From NCBI GenBank assembly GCA_002311635.1, contig DBZJ01000009.1:232-64231 (forward strand): a DNA stretch of 64,000 nucleotides, in the 5' to 3' direction. The notes below the pieces were generated by a model that was not told the DNA's origin, searched no databases, and saw only the letters and a list, made by a program, of their open reading frames with translations. Positions 1 through 9,064 of this stretch are shown one piece after another. Numbering within the stretch: position 1 is the stretch's first letter; each line of letters opens with the position of its first letter. This DNA comes from Syntrophaceae bacterium UBA1163 (GTDB taxonomy: Bacteria; Desulfobacterota; BSN033; UBA1163). A program made the translations under genes and the position numbers.

Positions 1-665
1 GCGTGTCCGGAAAGCGTCTGCGGCCAGAGGCAAAAGGTGCAGAGCGCTGGGCACCCCCGAGAAGTATAAAAGGAGAGATAAGGGTGATACAAGAAAGGGA
101 TATTATACCTCGTAATATCGAGATCGCGTCTAAAGATTTCCACTGCGAAAGGCAAAGCGTCAAGGTTTTCAACCAAGGGGCGGTCGGGGTTATGAAAAAT
201 GTGACCATTTTTTCGGAAACTGATGCCGTCAATTTCTTCGAGGCTTTTCCCCCACGCAAATTCCGCAACCGCATAGTCAAATTCTTTTCTTACAACAAAG
301 TCGATCGTCGATGAGGCATTGAGACTCTCTTCTGGCAGGACCGTCACATGCGGGCCGACAAAAGCAATCTTGGTCGAGGGTTGGGCTTCCTTTATCTTCT
401 CCGCGAGACGGACATCGTTTTGAAATCCGGCAGTAGAGGTGAAGAGGACCACGAAATCATAATCGGCAGCAATACGTACCGTCTCTTCCGGTTTGACCCC
501 ATGAGAAGGGGCATCAAGAAGCCGACTGTCTCGAATCAAACCGGCTGGATAGGCAAGCCACGTTGGATACCAGAAGGAGTGAATTTCCCGTCTCGCCGGG
601 TAACGCGACCCAGCTCCGCCATCGAAGTTCTCGAAAGAAGGAGGATTAAGCAACAAGGTTCTCAT
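1..665 (-). CDS. hpnJ: Hopanoid-associated radical SAM protein HpnJ (3' part missing, cut by window start)
   Basis: The frame is open from an ATG at 665 to the window edge, giving 221 residues of the N-terminal half. It has the cobalamin-binding-type N-terminal region followed by the start of a radical SAM core. The 4Fe-4S motif CxxxCxxC is visible at Cys205, Cys209 and Cys212. The opening residues (MRTLLLNPPSFENFDGGAGS) and the stretch TSRGCPALCTFCLWPQ are what I know from HpnJ. In the known pathway HpnJ contracts the ribose-derived side chain to the cyclitol ether of bacteriohopanepolyols. It lies downstream of, and on the same strand as, a second cobalamin-type radical SAM gene, with hpnH and hpnM nearby. 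The C-terminal half lies outside the window. Confidence 0.85.
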   Translation of the reverse strand, partial: MRTLLLNPPSFENFDGGAGSRYPARREIHSFWYPTWLAYPAGLIRDSRLLDAPSHGVKPEETVRIAADYDFVVLFTSTAGFQNDVRLAEKIKEAQPSTKIAFVGPHVTVLPEESLNASSTIDFVVRKEFDYAVAEFAWGKSLEEIDGISFRKNGHIFHNPDRPLVENLDALPFAVEIFRRDLDITRYNIPFLYHPYLSFYTSRGCPALCTFCLWPQTLSGH

Positions 666-796
666 TCTTGATCTTTTTTCAGCTTCCCCTTTTAAACAAT
701 GAACTTAATTAATAAATATCTAACTTCTTGGCGTACTTGTCAATATTTCCCCTCAATTCATTTGAATCTACCCCCGATGGGTACTTTTGCTCGCGC

Positions 797-2122
797 TTAA
801 TAATTATCGAAATCTTCCATCCCTTTATTTGCCCTGGACACGCTTCTTGCCGAAAGATTCACCATCCAGGAAGCGATGTTCGCTTTCGTCACAGGCCAAG
901 GCAGGCGCGCGAACATCGAAGGATAACTATAAAACTCCCGGCATATCTTTTTTACATACCGCTCCAGCTCCTGTGCGGAGCAATATGTTGGTCTGATGTA
1001 ACAATGGAGACCAGGCCATCTACAAATATGGTCGAGATCGATGATTCCATTCTCCGCCTTCATGCGCTCATAAAGCGGGGTCTTCTTATGAGGGGTTAAA
1101 ATATTAAAATAGGCGATAGGTACCTTCTCCTCTTTCAGGAATGCCAGCCTGGACTCAAAGACACTCTCTTTTTCCGTATCCCAACCAAAAATGAAATTCA
1201 GAGAATAGCTGATCCCCCTCTTCCGCAAGTTGTGCAAAATCCTCTTATAATCTTTCACCTGATTGATTCTCTTGTTCAATCCGGAGAGGGTACCCTGGCC
1301 GATGCTCTCGATTCCTATATTGACATGCAGGAGGCCACTTTTTTTAGCAAGATCCATAAACTTTTCGTTGTTGCACAGATAGGCTGACCAAAGCGTTGAC
1401 CACCGTACCTTCAGTGGAATAAGGGCTTCCATTAGTTCCATCGTATGAGACATTTTGCCAGCAAAATTGCTATCGGCAAAAAGGATGTTCTTGGCTTTGC
1501 TTTTTTTAATTTCATCGATCACTTCCTCAACCGGACGATAACGATAACTCGGGCCAAGATAAAAACGTCCTGAGCAAAACTCACATCTAAAGGGACACCC
1601 GCGGGAGGATTGGACTGAAAAAGCCTTAAACAAACTATATTTCCGGAGATTCAAGAGATCGTAACGTGGCGACGGAAGGTTCTTCAGGTCTTGGAGGTGC
1701 TCAGCTCGATAGATCTTCCTGGATCGGCCTCGGGCGACCTCTTCAAGCATTACCGCCCAAATCTTCTCCCCTTCTCCAATGCCCACCGCATCGCAATGCT
1801 CAGCCGCCTCGTCTGAATAAAAGTAGGTGTGGGGGCCCCCCATGATCACAGGGACTCCCTGCTCTCCATACTGGTCAGCAATCTCGTATGCCCGAAAAGA
1901 GTTAATCGTCCAGGAAGTGATCGCAACAAGATCTACAGGAGCTTTGAAATCGATATCCATTAATTGTTCGTCGATCAATGGTACGTCCCATTCGCGTGGG
2001 GTAAGAGCAGCAAGATAGGGTAATGTCAAGCCGACCAAACTTCTCTTCCTAACTTTATGCAAGGTCAGATCTGACCTGGATCGGTAATGAGAGGGTTGAA
2101 TAATAAAGAGTTTTGAGGTCAT
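797..2122 (-). CDS. Cobalamin-binding-type radical SAM protein, probable lipid/hopanoid tailoring enzyme
   Basis: A 441-residue protein with a B12-binding-like Rossmann region (about 1-140, including VPVIMGGPHTYFY near 90-102) and a radical SAM core with CxxxCxxC at Cys176, Cys180 and Cys183. The C-terminal part (TPLYERMKAE and on) resembles the DUF4070-type tail of this superfamily. It is encoded directly upstream of hpnJ on the same strand and divergent from ispH-hpnH-hpnM, so a role in hopanoid or other isoprenoid-lipid modification is a reasonable inference. It does not clearly match HpnP (C-2 methylase) or HpnR (C-3 methylase), so the reaction is left open. The start at 2122 gives a full-length domain. 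Confidence 0.7.
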   Translation of the reverse strand: MTSKLFIIQPSHYRSRSDLTLHKVRKRSLVGLTLPYLAALTPREWDVPLIDEQLMDIDFKAPVDLVAITSWTINSFRAYEIADQYGEQGVPVIMGGPHTYFYSDEAAEHCDAVGIGEGEKIWAVMLEEVARGRSRKIYRAEHLQDLKNLPSPRYDLLNLRKYSLFKAFSVQSSRGCPFRCEFCSGRFYLGPSYRYRPVEEVIDEIKKSKAKNILFADSNFAGKMSHTMELMEALIPLKVRWSTLWSAYLCNNEKFMDLAKKSGLLHVNIGIESIGQGTLSGLNKRINQVKDYKRILHNLRKRGISYSLNFIFGWDTEKESVFESRLAFLKEEKVPIAYFNILTPHKKTPLYERMKAENGIIDLDHICRWPGLHCYIRPTYCSAQELERYVKKICREFYSYPSMFARLPWPVTKANIASWMVNLSARSVSRANKGMEDFDNY

Positions 2123-2290
2123 AGGCTGGTTGAAATCATCCTAAGATTCCGGAAAAACATCGTGTCAAACTCTGCCTTATGTTTTTATCGAATTCTTCTA
2201 TCCATCCCGATAAAATCGCAGCGCCTGGCAGTGATTTTGCTGAGTAAATATGCTATAAGTATTTTTGTTAATAGAATATCGGAAGACTCA

Positions 2291-3220
2291 ATGCAAGTGA
2301 CACTCGCTCAACCTCGTGGATTCTGCGCAGGCGTGGTTCGTGCCATCAAGATCGTGGAGCGTGCCCTCGACATTTACGGCACAACGGTTCATGTGTTGCA
2401 TGAGATCGTCCACAATCACCGTGTCGTCGAGGATTTGAAGAACCAGGGTGCCTCCTTTATCGAAATGCTCGACGACGTTCCTGCCGGTGCGGTGACCATC
2501 TTCAGCGCCCACGGGGTATCTACCGCCGTCGTTAAAGAGGCGGAAAAGAGAAAGCTGAAGATCATCGACGCCACCTGTCCCTTGGTGACCAAGGTCCATC
2601 TCCAGGCCCAGCGGTACAGCCGGTCAGGCTTCGAGGTCATCATCATCGGCCACCCCGGCCATCCGGAGGTAGAGGCCACCCGGGGCTGGGTGGAGGGCCC
2701 GGTTTACGTCCTTTCGAGGAAAGAGGAAGTGGAAGGGCTAAACGTGAGAAATCCGAACCGCCTCGCCTATGTCACTCAAACGACGCTCAGTCTTGACGAT
2801 ACCCGTGAAGTGATCGATGCCCTAAAAAAGCACTGGTGCAACATTCAAGGTCCTGAGTTAAGCGATATTTGTTATGCCACACAAAGCCGGCAGAACGCGG
2901 TCCGGCAATTGGCAAAAGACGTCGATTTATTATTGGTGGTGGGGGCCCGTAACAGCTCTAATTCGAATCGCCTGCGAGAGGTAGGTGAACACAGCGGCTT
3001 GCCTGCTTATTTGATCGAGGATGTGGGTGATCTCGACCGTTCCTGGTTCTCGGAGAAGACCAGGGTTGGTATTACTGCAGGAACCTCTGCGCCCGAGGAA
3101 ATGGTGCAGAAGGTTTTAAAAAGGTTGCATGCTTACGGTGTCGGCACGGTCAGCGAGATGAAGGGCGAGCCTGAAAAAATGATTTTTCGCCTGCCGGATT
3201 CGCTCTTCCCCCAAAGTTAA
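2291..3220 (+). CDS. ispH: 4-hydroxy-3-methylbut-2-enyl diphosphate reductase IspH
   Basis: Last enzyme of the MEP isoprenoid pathway: it reduces HMBPP to IPP and DMAPP with a 4Fe-4S cluster. From the ATG at 2291 the protein is 309 residues, the usual IspH length. An upstream in-frame start would add an unrelated 43-residue stretch, so 2291 is preferred. The three cluster cysteines are at 12 (PRGFCAGVVRA), 96 (DATCPLVTKVH) and 194 (DICYATQSRQ). The substrate-binding histidines are in VLHEIVHN, SAHG and HPGHPE, the last followed by the conserved glutamate. It is followed after 15 bases by hpnH, so precursor supply and hopanoid tailoring look co-transcribed. Confidence 0.93.
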   Translation: MQVTLAQPRGFCAGVVRAIKIVERALDIYGTTVHVLHEIVHNHRVVEDLKNQGASFIEMLDDVPAGAVTIFSAHGVSTAVVKEAEKRKLKIIDATCPLVTKVHLQAQRYSRSGFEVIIIGHPGHPEVEATRGWVEGPVYVLSRKEEVEGLNVRNPNRLAYVTQTTLSLDDTREVIDALKKHWCNIQGPELSDICYATQSRQNAVRQLAKDVDLLLVVGARNSSNSNRLREVGEHSGLPAYLIEDVGDLDRSWFSEKTRVGITAGTSAPEEMVQKVLKRLHAYGVGTVSEMKGEPEKMIFRLPDSLFPQS

Positions 3221-3235
3221 CTGCTGGAAACGACC

Positions 3236-4297
3236 ATGGGCGTACCTTTCGTTCAGCAATATCGCATTTCGAGCTACTTGATCAGCCAGAAGCTTCACAG
3301 GAGACGGCGTTACCCTCTGGTGCTGATGTTGGAGCCCTTGTTTCGCTGCAACCTGAAGTGCGCCGGTTGTGGCAGGGTCGACTATCCAGAGGAGATTCTC
3401 AACCGCCGCCTCAGTGTGGACGAATGTCTGTCAGCATCCGATGAATGCGGCGCGCCTATCGTGGCCATAGCAGGCGGAGAGCCTCTGATCCATGAAGAGA
3501 TGCCTCAAATTATCTCGGGTCTCACCAAGAGGAAAAGGTTTGTCTATCTCTGTACCAATGGCCTATTACTTAAAACTCGTATCCGAGACTATACTCCATC
3601 TCCCTACCTTAGCCTCTCGATCCATCTGGATGGGGATCGGGAGACGCACGATGCTTTGGCTTGTCGGCAAGGGGTATTCGATGCAGCAGTAGAAGCCGTC
3701 AGGCTTGCCTGTGGGAAAGGGTTTCGGGTAACCATTAACTGCACTCTCTATGAGGGCGTCGCCGCACAAGAGATTTCAGGTTTTTTCGATTTTGTCATGA
3801 GTTTGGGAGTAGAAGGAATGATGGTGTCGCCTGCTTACCGATATTCCCAGGCCCCCCAAAAGGACATTTTCCTGATGAGGGCACGAAGCATCAGCCTCTT
3901 CCGCGATATCCTCAAACTCAGAAAAGGGCGAAATTGGAAATTTAATCAGTCGATTCTATTCCTCGACTTTCTGGCGGGAAATCAAGCTTATGAGTGCACT
4001 CCCTGGGGTAACCCGACGCGGAACATCTTTGGCTGGCAGAGACCTTGTTATCTGCTGACGAAGGAGGGCTATGCCCCGAGTTTCAAGACCCTTCTGGAGG
4101 AGACGAATTGGGGCCAGTACGGCAACGGTCGCAACCCCAAATGTGCCAATTGCATGCTCCATAGCGGTTTCGAGCCAACCGCAGTCAATGACGCTTTCAC
4201 ACATCCTTTCAAGGCACTTTGGGTCTATGTGCGCGGTCCGCGGACCGATGGCGCAATGGCTCGAGAATTACCGGGTGAGGACGAAAGGGTGGTATGA
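3236..4297 (+). CDS. hpnH: Adenosyl-hopene transferase HpnH (radical SAM)
   Basis: A 353-residue radical SAM protein with CxxxCxxC at Cys38, Cys42 and Cys45 and the GGEPL motif at 80-84 (SAM amino-group binding). The C-terminal half carries further cysteines in a SPASM-like tail (CTPWGNPTRNIF, PKCANCMLHSG). Length and these stretches match HpnH, which attaches 5'-deoxyadenosine to diploptene and starts the C35 bacteriohopanepolyol side chain. It sits 15 bases after ispH and its stop overlaps the start of hpnM by four bases, so the three genes form one operon. No squalene-hopene cyclase gene is in the window; it must be elsewhere. Confidence 0.92.
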   Translation: MGVPFVQQYRISSYLISQKLHRRRRYPLVLMLEPLFRCNLKCAGCGRVDYPEEILNRRLSVDECLSASDECGAPIVAIAGGEPLIHEEMPQIISGLTKRKRFVYLCTNGLLLKTRIRDYTPSPYLSLSIHLDGDRETHDALACRQGVFDAAVEAVRLACGKGFRVTINCTLYEGVAAQEISGFFDFVMSLGVEGMMVSPAYRYSQAPQKDIFLMRARSISLFRDILKLRKGRNWKFNQSILFLDFLAGNQAYECTPWGNPTRNIFGWQRPCYLLTKEGYAPSFKTLLEETNWGQYGNGRNPKCANCMLHSGFEPTAVNDAFTHPFKALWVYVRGPRTDGAMARELPGEDERVV

Positions 4298-4896
4298 AAC
4301 GGGTCCGTCTATTTGTATTTCTTTTCTTGGTAGTTCCCATGCTCGAGCCATTGCCTCTGGTCAGCGCTCAGCCTGCGATCGATGTCGTTGAAAACTTACA
4401 CAAGACACTCCTCCTCGCTATGAAAGAGGGAAAAGAGATTGGCTACCAGGGGCGATATGACCGACTTGCGCCGGTGATCACGGCCGGTTTTGACATGCCC
4501 TTTATCGCCAAAATAGTATTGGGTAGATTTTGGGAGACGTTTGATAACGAACAAAGGTCAAAATTCGTTGAGACGTTCAATAGGCTCAGCATTGCCACTT
4601 ATGCGGCGAACTTCGATACCTATTCCGGAGAACGGTTCAAGGTGATCTCAGAAAAAGAGGCGAGCGGCGGCCGGGTCCTGGTCCAGACCCAACTCGTCAA
4701 GTCCGATGGCGGACAGGTCCAGTTGGATTACTTGCTGCACCGGGTTGGCAGCCAGTGGCGGATCATTAATGTTGTTGCAGACGGCGTCAGCGACCTCGCC
4801 ATGAAGCGGGCAGACTACACGAGTTTCCTCAAAAGTAACGGGCTCGATCCCCTCCTCATCAAATTAAACGAAAAGATTGCCCAATATTCTAAGTGA
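4294..4896 (+). CDS. hpnM: HpnM, hopanoid-associated MlaC/Ttg2D-family periplasmic lipid carrier
   Basis: A 200-residue protein with an N-terminal signal peptide (hydrophobic LFVFLFLVVPMLEPLPL, cleavage probably after SAQP) and an MlaC/Ttg2D (toluene tolerance) domain over the rest. Diagnostic stretches include FDMPFIAKIVLGRFW and the C-terminal WRIINVVADGVSDLAMKRADY. Family members shuttle phospholipids or related lipids across the periplasm. The hpnH-linked version is named HpnM and is thought to help move hopanoids to the outer membrane. The ATGA overlap with hpnH indicates translational coupling. Confidence 0.87.
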   Translation: MKRVRLFVFLFLVVPMLEPLPLVSAQPAIDVVENLHKTLLLAMKEGKEIGYQGRYDRLAPVITAGFDMPFIAKIVLGRFWETFDNEQRSKFVETFNRLSIATYAANFDTYSGERFKVISEKEASGGRVLVQTQLVKSDGGQVQLDYLLHRVGSQWRIINVVADGVSDLAMKRADYTSFLKSNGLDPLLIKLNEKIAQYSK

Positions 4897-4910
4897 GTCT
4901 GAAATCCTTT

Positions 4911-5486
4911 CTAAAAAGAAATCCCCAGGAGTCCATTATGGCTATTCAGTCCTCTGTCATGCCTGAAGGGATCGGAGATATGATAAAAACGATATTCTGC
5001 CCTTAATGCCACTCCTTTCCCAAGGTTATAGAAAATGCCCGCCCCCGTCTGAAGAATCCCTCCACAGCCCGAGTTTCCAATCTCGCTCACTCTGCTGCCG
5101 GCACTGTCATAACCGATCCCTCCTCCAACGAGCACAAATAGAGAGCCCCATTTCCGTTGGATGGGTTTAAAAAGAATGTTGATATTTCCGCCCACAAAGT
5201 AGAAATCTCCTTGAGCGGCGATGTTCCAATAAGAAAAATTTCCTTCAAGCTCTAAAGCCAAGCTCTTGTAAACATTCCAATCAACACGGGGGAGAAATCC
5301 GTAAACTTCAAAATGGGGTTTATCGTGCCAGGCGTCACCTCCCCCCCCGAAGGCGGAAAACCCGTAATTGAACTGGCTGGCCTCCTCCCCGTAAGAGTAA
5401 GAAACGAATAGCCCAACCATCATGAAGGCAACGAAAGTGAAAACCAAATACCTTTTACTTGCCGTCTCTCTGGAGACCTCTCCCAT
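4911..5486 (-). CDS. Small outer-membrane beta-barrel protein with signal peptide
   Basis: A 191-residue protein. The ATG at 5486 is chosen because an AAGGAGG-type ribosome site lies 8-9 bases upstream; longer in-frame starts add unlikely sequence. After a signal peptide ending near SYSYGEE, the mature part alternates aromatic and glycine-rich strands (GFSAFGGGGDAWHDKP, LALELEGNFSYWNIA, GIFYNLGKGVALRAEYRFYH) and ends with LLGISF, a phenylalanine-terminated barrel end typical of BAM substrates. It resembles the OmpA-N/PagL-like eight-stranded fold. PagL (lipid A deacylase) is possible from the RFYHISD stretch near the end but is not established. It converges with hpnM. Confidence 0.6.
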   Translation of the reverse strand: MGEVSRETASKRYLVFTFVAFMMVGLFVSYSYGEEASQFNYGFSAFGGGGDAWHDKPHFEVYGFLPRVDWNVYKSLALELEGNFSYWNIAAQGDFYFVGGNINILFKPIQRKWGSLFVLVGGGIGYDSAGSRVSEIGNSGCGGILQTGAGIFYNLGKGVALRAEYRFYHISDPFRHDRGLNSHNGLLGISF

Positions 5487-5775
5487 GACGCCCTCCTCCT
5501 TGTAACCGCTCGAGAATGGTCCGAAATTCCAAAAACATCCGGTCAAGAAAATTTTCACATACCATTTTATTATACATACCGCTCAATTGCCAATGTCAAG
5601 AAAAAAAACCAGCGCCAGTCTCTTTCCTGCGTGTCACGGTGAAATATTTCGGATGGAGGCACTTCGGCAAATTTTAGTGGTGCCAGATGTCAAAATTTGT
5701 TAAAATATTTCTGGGTCACTTCAAACCCGATCGTCCATTTCCGATTTTGATATTTGGATATTTGAGAGGATAACA

Positions 5776-6558
5776 TTGGAGATCAGGCCGCAGAAGAGAA
5801 TTTTCATCGGACTGTTAGTCTTTACCTGTGTGATTCTCTTCATTCTCATCTTTCTCCTCTGGTATGTTCCCATGGTTGGGTTGAAAAACATTCATCCCTC
5901 CCTGCCGCCTCTCTTCAGCTTCGCCCTCGCCCTTTTGGTCTTCCTCATGACCTTTGGCGGTCTCCTCCTTGTCTTCACCATACTCCGGGGCAAGGACATC
6001 TTTCTCTCTCACAAGCTAAGGGGTGTTGTGGCAAAAGTCCTTTTTCCGCTCATGATCCTGATGGGAAGGTTCGTCGGGATACCGAAAGAGAAAGTGCAGC
6101 AGTCTTTCGTCGAATTGAACAATCACCTCATTCGATCCAACAGGCGCCGGATCCGGCCCGACAAACTTTTGATCCTTCTCCCCCACTGCATTCAAGATTT
6201 TGACTGCCAGATTAAGATCACAGGGAATATCAGAAACTGCAAAGGCTGCGGAAAATGTGAGATTAAGGATCTGATTGAACTCTCTGACCAATATCATTTG
6301 AAGATCGCCGTGGCCACTGGCGGGACATTGGCCAGGAGAATCGTTCTGGAGAACAGACCCGAGGCCATTGTGGCGGTAGCCTGCGAACTTGATCTGACCG
6401 CTGGCATCCAAGATACGTATCCGATTCCGGTGATCGGAATCCTGAACGAACGTCCCAACGGGCCCTGCATCAACACCAAAGCCGATCTTGATAAAGTGAG
6501 GCGTGCCATTTTGGAGTTCCTTGAAGGTCCTCAACCTTCCGGCTCTTCGGGAAAGTAA
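5776..6558 (+). CDS. DUF116 membrane-anchored iron-sulfur-type protein
   Basis: A 260-residue protein with two N-terminal transmembrane helices (about 10-30 and 42-70) and a cytoplasmic DUF116 domain. The domain shows a cysteine-rich motif near residues 138-162 (LPHCIQDFDC, CKGCGKCEI) that could bind an Fe-S cluster. DUF116 proteins are found mostly in anaerobes and their function is unknown. The start is a TTG at 5776 preceded by an AGAGGA ribosome site at good spacing. The next gene is a prenyl diphosphate synthase 63 bases downstream on the same strand. Confidence 0.8.
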   Translation: MEIRPQKRIFIGLLVFTCVILFILIFLLWYVPMVGLKNIHPSLPPLFSFALALLVFLMTFGGLLLVFTILRGKDIFLSHKLRGVVAKVLFPLMILMGRFVGIPKEKVQQSFVELNNHLIRSNRRRIRPDKLLILLPHCIQDFDCQIKITGNIRNCKGCGKCEIKDLIELSDQYHLKIAVATGGTLARRIVLENRPEAIVAVACELDLTAGIQDTYPIPVIGILNERPNGPCINTKADLDKVRRAILEFLEGPQPSGSSGK

Positions 6559-6621
6559 GTAATCATGATCCATCGAACCCGTCCGGTACGCCAGGCGTGG
6601 ATGCGCTAAGAATACCTCCTC

Positions 6622-7518
6622 ATGGATATTCGTCGATACTTACAGGAGAAAAAGGAGATCGTGGATGCCGCTCTGGAGAGATATCTCCCGAAGAAAGAGG
6701 AATTCACATTGAATCTTCACAAGGCGATCCAGCACAGTCTTTTCGCCGGGGGGAAACGGATTCGTCCCATTTTATCCATCGCTTCCTTTGAGGCCGTCGG
6801 AGGAAAAGGGGAGAGAATACTTCCATTTGCCTGCGCCCTGGAGATGATCCATACCTACTCTTTGATCCACGATGATCTCCCGGCCCTCGATAATGACGAC
6901 TACCGGCGGGGAAAACCCACCTGTCACAAAGTATTTGGAGAGGCAATCGCTATTTTGGCAGGAGATGGCCTCCTCACAGAGGCCTTCAGACTGATGACAA
7001 ACCAGCCTCCGGGAGATTTCCGTTCAAGTGACGGCGGGGTGATCCTGGACCTGGTCAACGAAGTCGCTCAGGCAGCAGGGGTTTCGGGGATGGTCGGCGG
7101 GCAGGTCGTGGACGTTGAATCAGAGGGAAAAGGGGTGGATCTCCCTACGGTGCAATATATCCATGCGCGTAAAACAGGAGCGATGATCTTGGCTTCGGTT
7201 CGGGTGGGAGCAAAATTGGGGGGCGCAAAAGGAGAAATCCTCAATGCCCTGACCCGCTACGGAGAGAGCGTAGGGTTGGCGTTTCAAGTCGTGGATGATA
7301 TTCTGAATGTCGAGGGAGAGGCGGCCTTGATGGGTAAAAAGACGGGAAGCGATCTTTTTAGGGGGAAAGCGACTTACCCTTCTGTGCTGGGTTTGGAGGA
7401 GTCGAAGAAGAAGGGCAGAGAACTGGTGAGAATGGCGGTCGATGCTTTAAAGCCGTTTGGGCCGGAAGCCGATCCGCTCAGAGAGATCGCACGTTTCGTT
7501 GCCGCGAGAGAATATTGA
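6622..7518 (+). CDS. ispA: Short-chain trans-prenyl diphosphate synthase (farnesyl/geranylgeranyl type)
   Basis: A 298-residue prenyl transferase that condenses IPP with allylic diphosphates to make C15 or C20 precursors for hopanoids, quinones or carotenoids. It has the family's GGKRIRP motif (43-49) and the first aspartate-rich motif (DDLPALDNDD, 84-93). The second aspartate-rich motif reads DDILN (225-229) instead of the usual DDILD or DDIxD, so its last carboxylate is an amide. The last D is the least conserved position, so activity is still expected. Its place between DUF116 and hpnB fits the isoprenoid theme of this region. Chain length cannot be fixed from sequence alone. Confidence 0.85.
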   Translation: MDIRRYLQEKKEIVDAALERYLPKKEEFTLNLHKAIQHSLFAGGKRIRPILSIASFEAVGGKGERILPFACALEMIHTYSLIHDDLPALDNDDYRRGKPTCHKVFGEAIAILAGDGLLTEAFRLMTNQPPGDFRSSDGGVILDLVNEVAQAAGVSGMVGGQVVDVESEGKGVDLPTVQYIHARKTGAMILASVRVGAKLGGAKGEILNALTRYGESVGLAFQVVDDILNVEGEAALMGKKTGSDLFRGKATYPSVLGLEESKKKGRELVRMAVDALKPFGPEADPLREIARFVAAREY

Positions 7519-7566
7519 TCGATAGACATGGTATGAACCCCTTTTAATCAAACGATTCCGCTATCA

Positions 7567-8694
7567 TTAGACCTTTTTATCCGGCCTGTAGAATCTCCCT
7601 TTCCAAGGCGACCCGGATCCTGCCCAGAACCGAATGGCCGACGACCAGGTCATGGCAAGATAGAGAGTAGCGATGAGCGGCAGAAGCAAAGCCCAGCTTC
7701 TGGACTGCCCATAGAACTTAAGGGCTGGCAGATAGCTTAGAATCATTGCCGCTAAGGCACAAGCGGAAATGATCTTTGCAATGGTAGCCGGAAAGAACAA
7801 TCCTGCAATTGGCAGCCAGAATACCAGCAGCATGATTATTGTTGTCCCTGCCAGTAAGATCGCAGAGTAACGCAACTGGCAAAAAGCCGTCCGGGCTACC
7901 ATGTTCCAAATATCTGCCAAATCTTCATAGGACCGCAAACTATGAACGGAATGCGTCAAGCCAATCCATGTTCTGTAGCCGAGGGCCTTGACTCGCTTCG
8001 CCAAGGCACAATCATCGATCAACTCGTTGCGGATAGCCTTGAACCCGCCGATTTCCTCGATCAGCCGGGTTTCCAATAAAATACATCCGCCGGCAGCCGC
8101 CGCCACACGAGTGGAGCTGGAATTGGACAGACGAAAAGGATAAACCATTTTAAAAAAGTAGACGAAGGCCGGCATGAACAACCGCTCCCAGAGGTTGACC
8201 ATACGCAGATGGGCCATGACGGAAACAAGCTGGAGATGGTTTTCTTCCAATTTCTGTCGTAGCGCCTGGACGATGCCCGGCCGTAGTTCAATGTCAGCAT
8301 CGAGCAAAAGGGCCAACGGGGTGTTCACATGGCGAAACCCCTGTTCAAGTGCCCAAAGCTTTCCGCTCCATTCCGCGGGTAGGGGTTCGCCGGAGATGAC
8401 CCGCAGATTTTGTACGCCCGAAGCCTGTGCAACAGCGAAAGTTCCGTCCGTGGACCGATCATCCACAACGACCATCGCAAGATCATGCCCCTGGTTGTTC
8501 AGAGTGGATAGGGTCGTTGCAATAACCTCGGCTTCATTTCGGGCCGGGATGAGCACGGTGATATCACTCAGATCAAGGTCAGGGCAAGCCGGGGTAGAAT
8601 CCATGACCTCACGGATATCCCACGGGCGCCAGGGAAGAAAAAGGATCACTAACCAGAAGAAAGCGCCAATCGTTGCAAGATAAATCCAATACAT
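7567..8694 (-). CDS. hpnB: Hopene-associated glycosyltransferase HpnB
   Basis: A 375-residue GT2-family glycosyltransferase. It opens with a transmembrane helix (IYLATIGAFFWLVILFLPW), followed by the GT-A core with ITVLIPARNEAEVI, a VVVDDRST motif and the metal-binding LLLDADIELRPG. Two or three transmembrane helices follow at the C-terminus (about 280-355). The order and the QLRYSAILLAGT region match HpnB of hopanoid gene clusters. The sugar and acceptor are not proven. It converges with the prenyl synthase gene on the other strand (48 bases apart). Confidence 0.8.
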   Translation of the reverse strand: MYWIYLATIGAFFWLVILFLPWRPWDIREVMDSTPACPDLDLSDITVLIPARNEAEVIATTLSTLNNQGHDLAMVVVDDRSTDGTFAVAQASGVQNLRVISGEPLPAEWSGKLWALEQGFRHVNTPLALLLDADIELRPGIVQALRQKLEENHLQLVSVMAHLRMVNLWERLFMPAFVYFFKMVYPFRLSNSSSTRVAAAAGGCILLETRLIEEIGGFKAIRNELIDDCALAKRVKALGYRTWIGLTHSVHSLRSYEDLADIWNMVARTAFCQLRYSAILLAGTTIIMLLVFWLPIAGLFFPATIAKIISACALAAMILSYLPALKFYGQSRSWALLLPLIATLYLAMTWSSAIRFWAGSGSPWKGRFYRPDKKV

Positions 8695-9064
8695 ACGGTA
8701 GGCCTGGCAAAAAAGAAGCCCCTTTGTTGAATGGGGCCAGATTCAAAAATGTTCGATCTTATGGTGCATTGAGTCGGAGTTGGGCCGACTCGATGCCGAA
8801 CCGCCAATGGATTTTAGATCAATACCCAAACATCAGGCAGCTTCCCGTCATTTTTCGAAACTTATAAATCAAGGACTTGGAGAAGTCAAGTTGGAACAGT
8901 CTGGCTTCGGTCTCCGAAACGCTTAAAGGGTTTCCTCTGTGTTGGGGACGAAAACTCGGGGTGGCCCAGCTATTGATTAAAATTGACTTCGGTCTGTTTT
9001 GGCAATAAAATGACTCGGTCTATCGATTCTTGTTCACAGTCGAATCCTGCAAAAGGAGCAAAAG
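8695..9064. other. Intergenic region with one strong palindrome
   Basis: A 370-base gap between the divergent hpnB and DUF2284 genes. The only clear structure is a hairpin at 8771-8791 (7-bp stem GAGTCGG/CCGACTC, 7-base loop). The rest shows no coding pattern, tRNA or obvious repeat. A purine-rich AAAGGAGCAAAAG ribosome site at 9051-9063 serves the DUF2284 gene. Confidence 0.5.

Noticed and set aside
3-671. Two plus-strand open frames at the window start
   Set aside because: They are opposite to hpnJ, whose cysteine motif and full-length match are convincing on the minus strand.
5580-5775. Small RNA or riboswitch upstream of DUF116
   Set aside because: AT-rich sequence only; no conserved motif or stable structure recognised.
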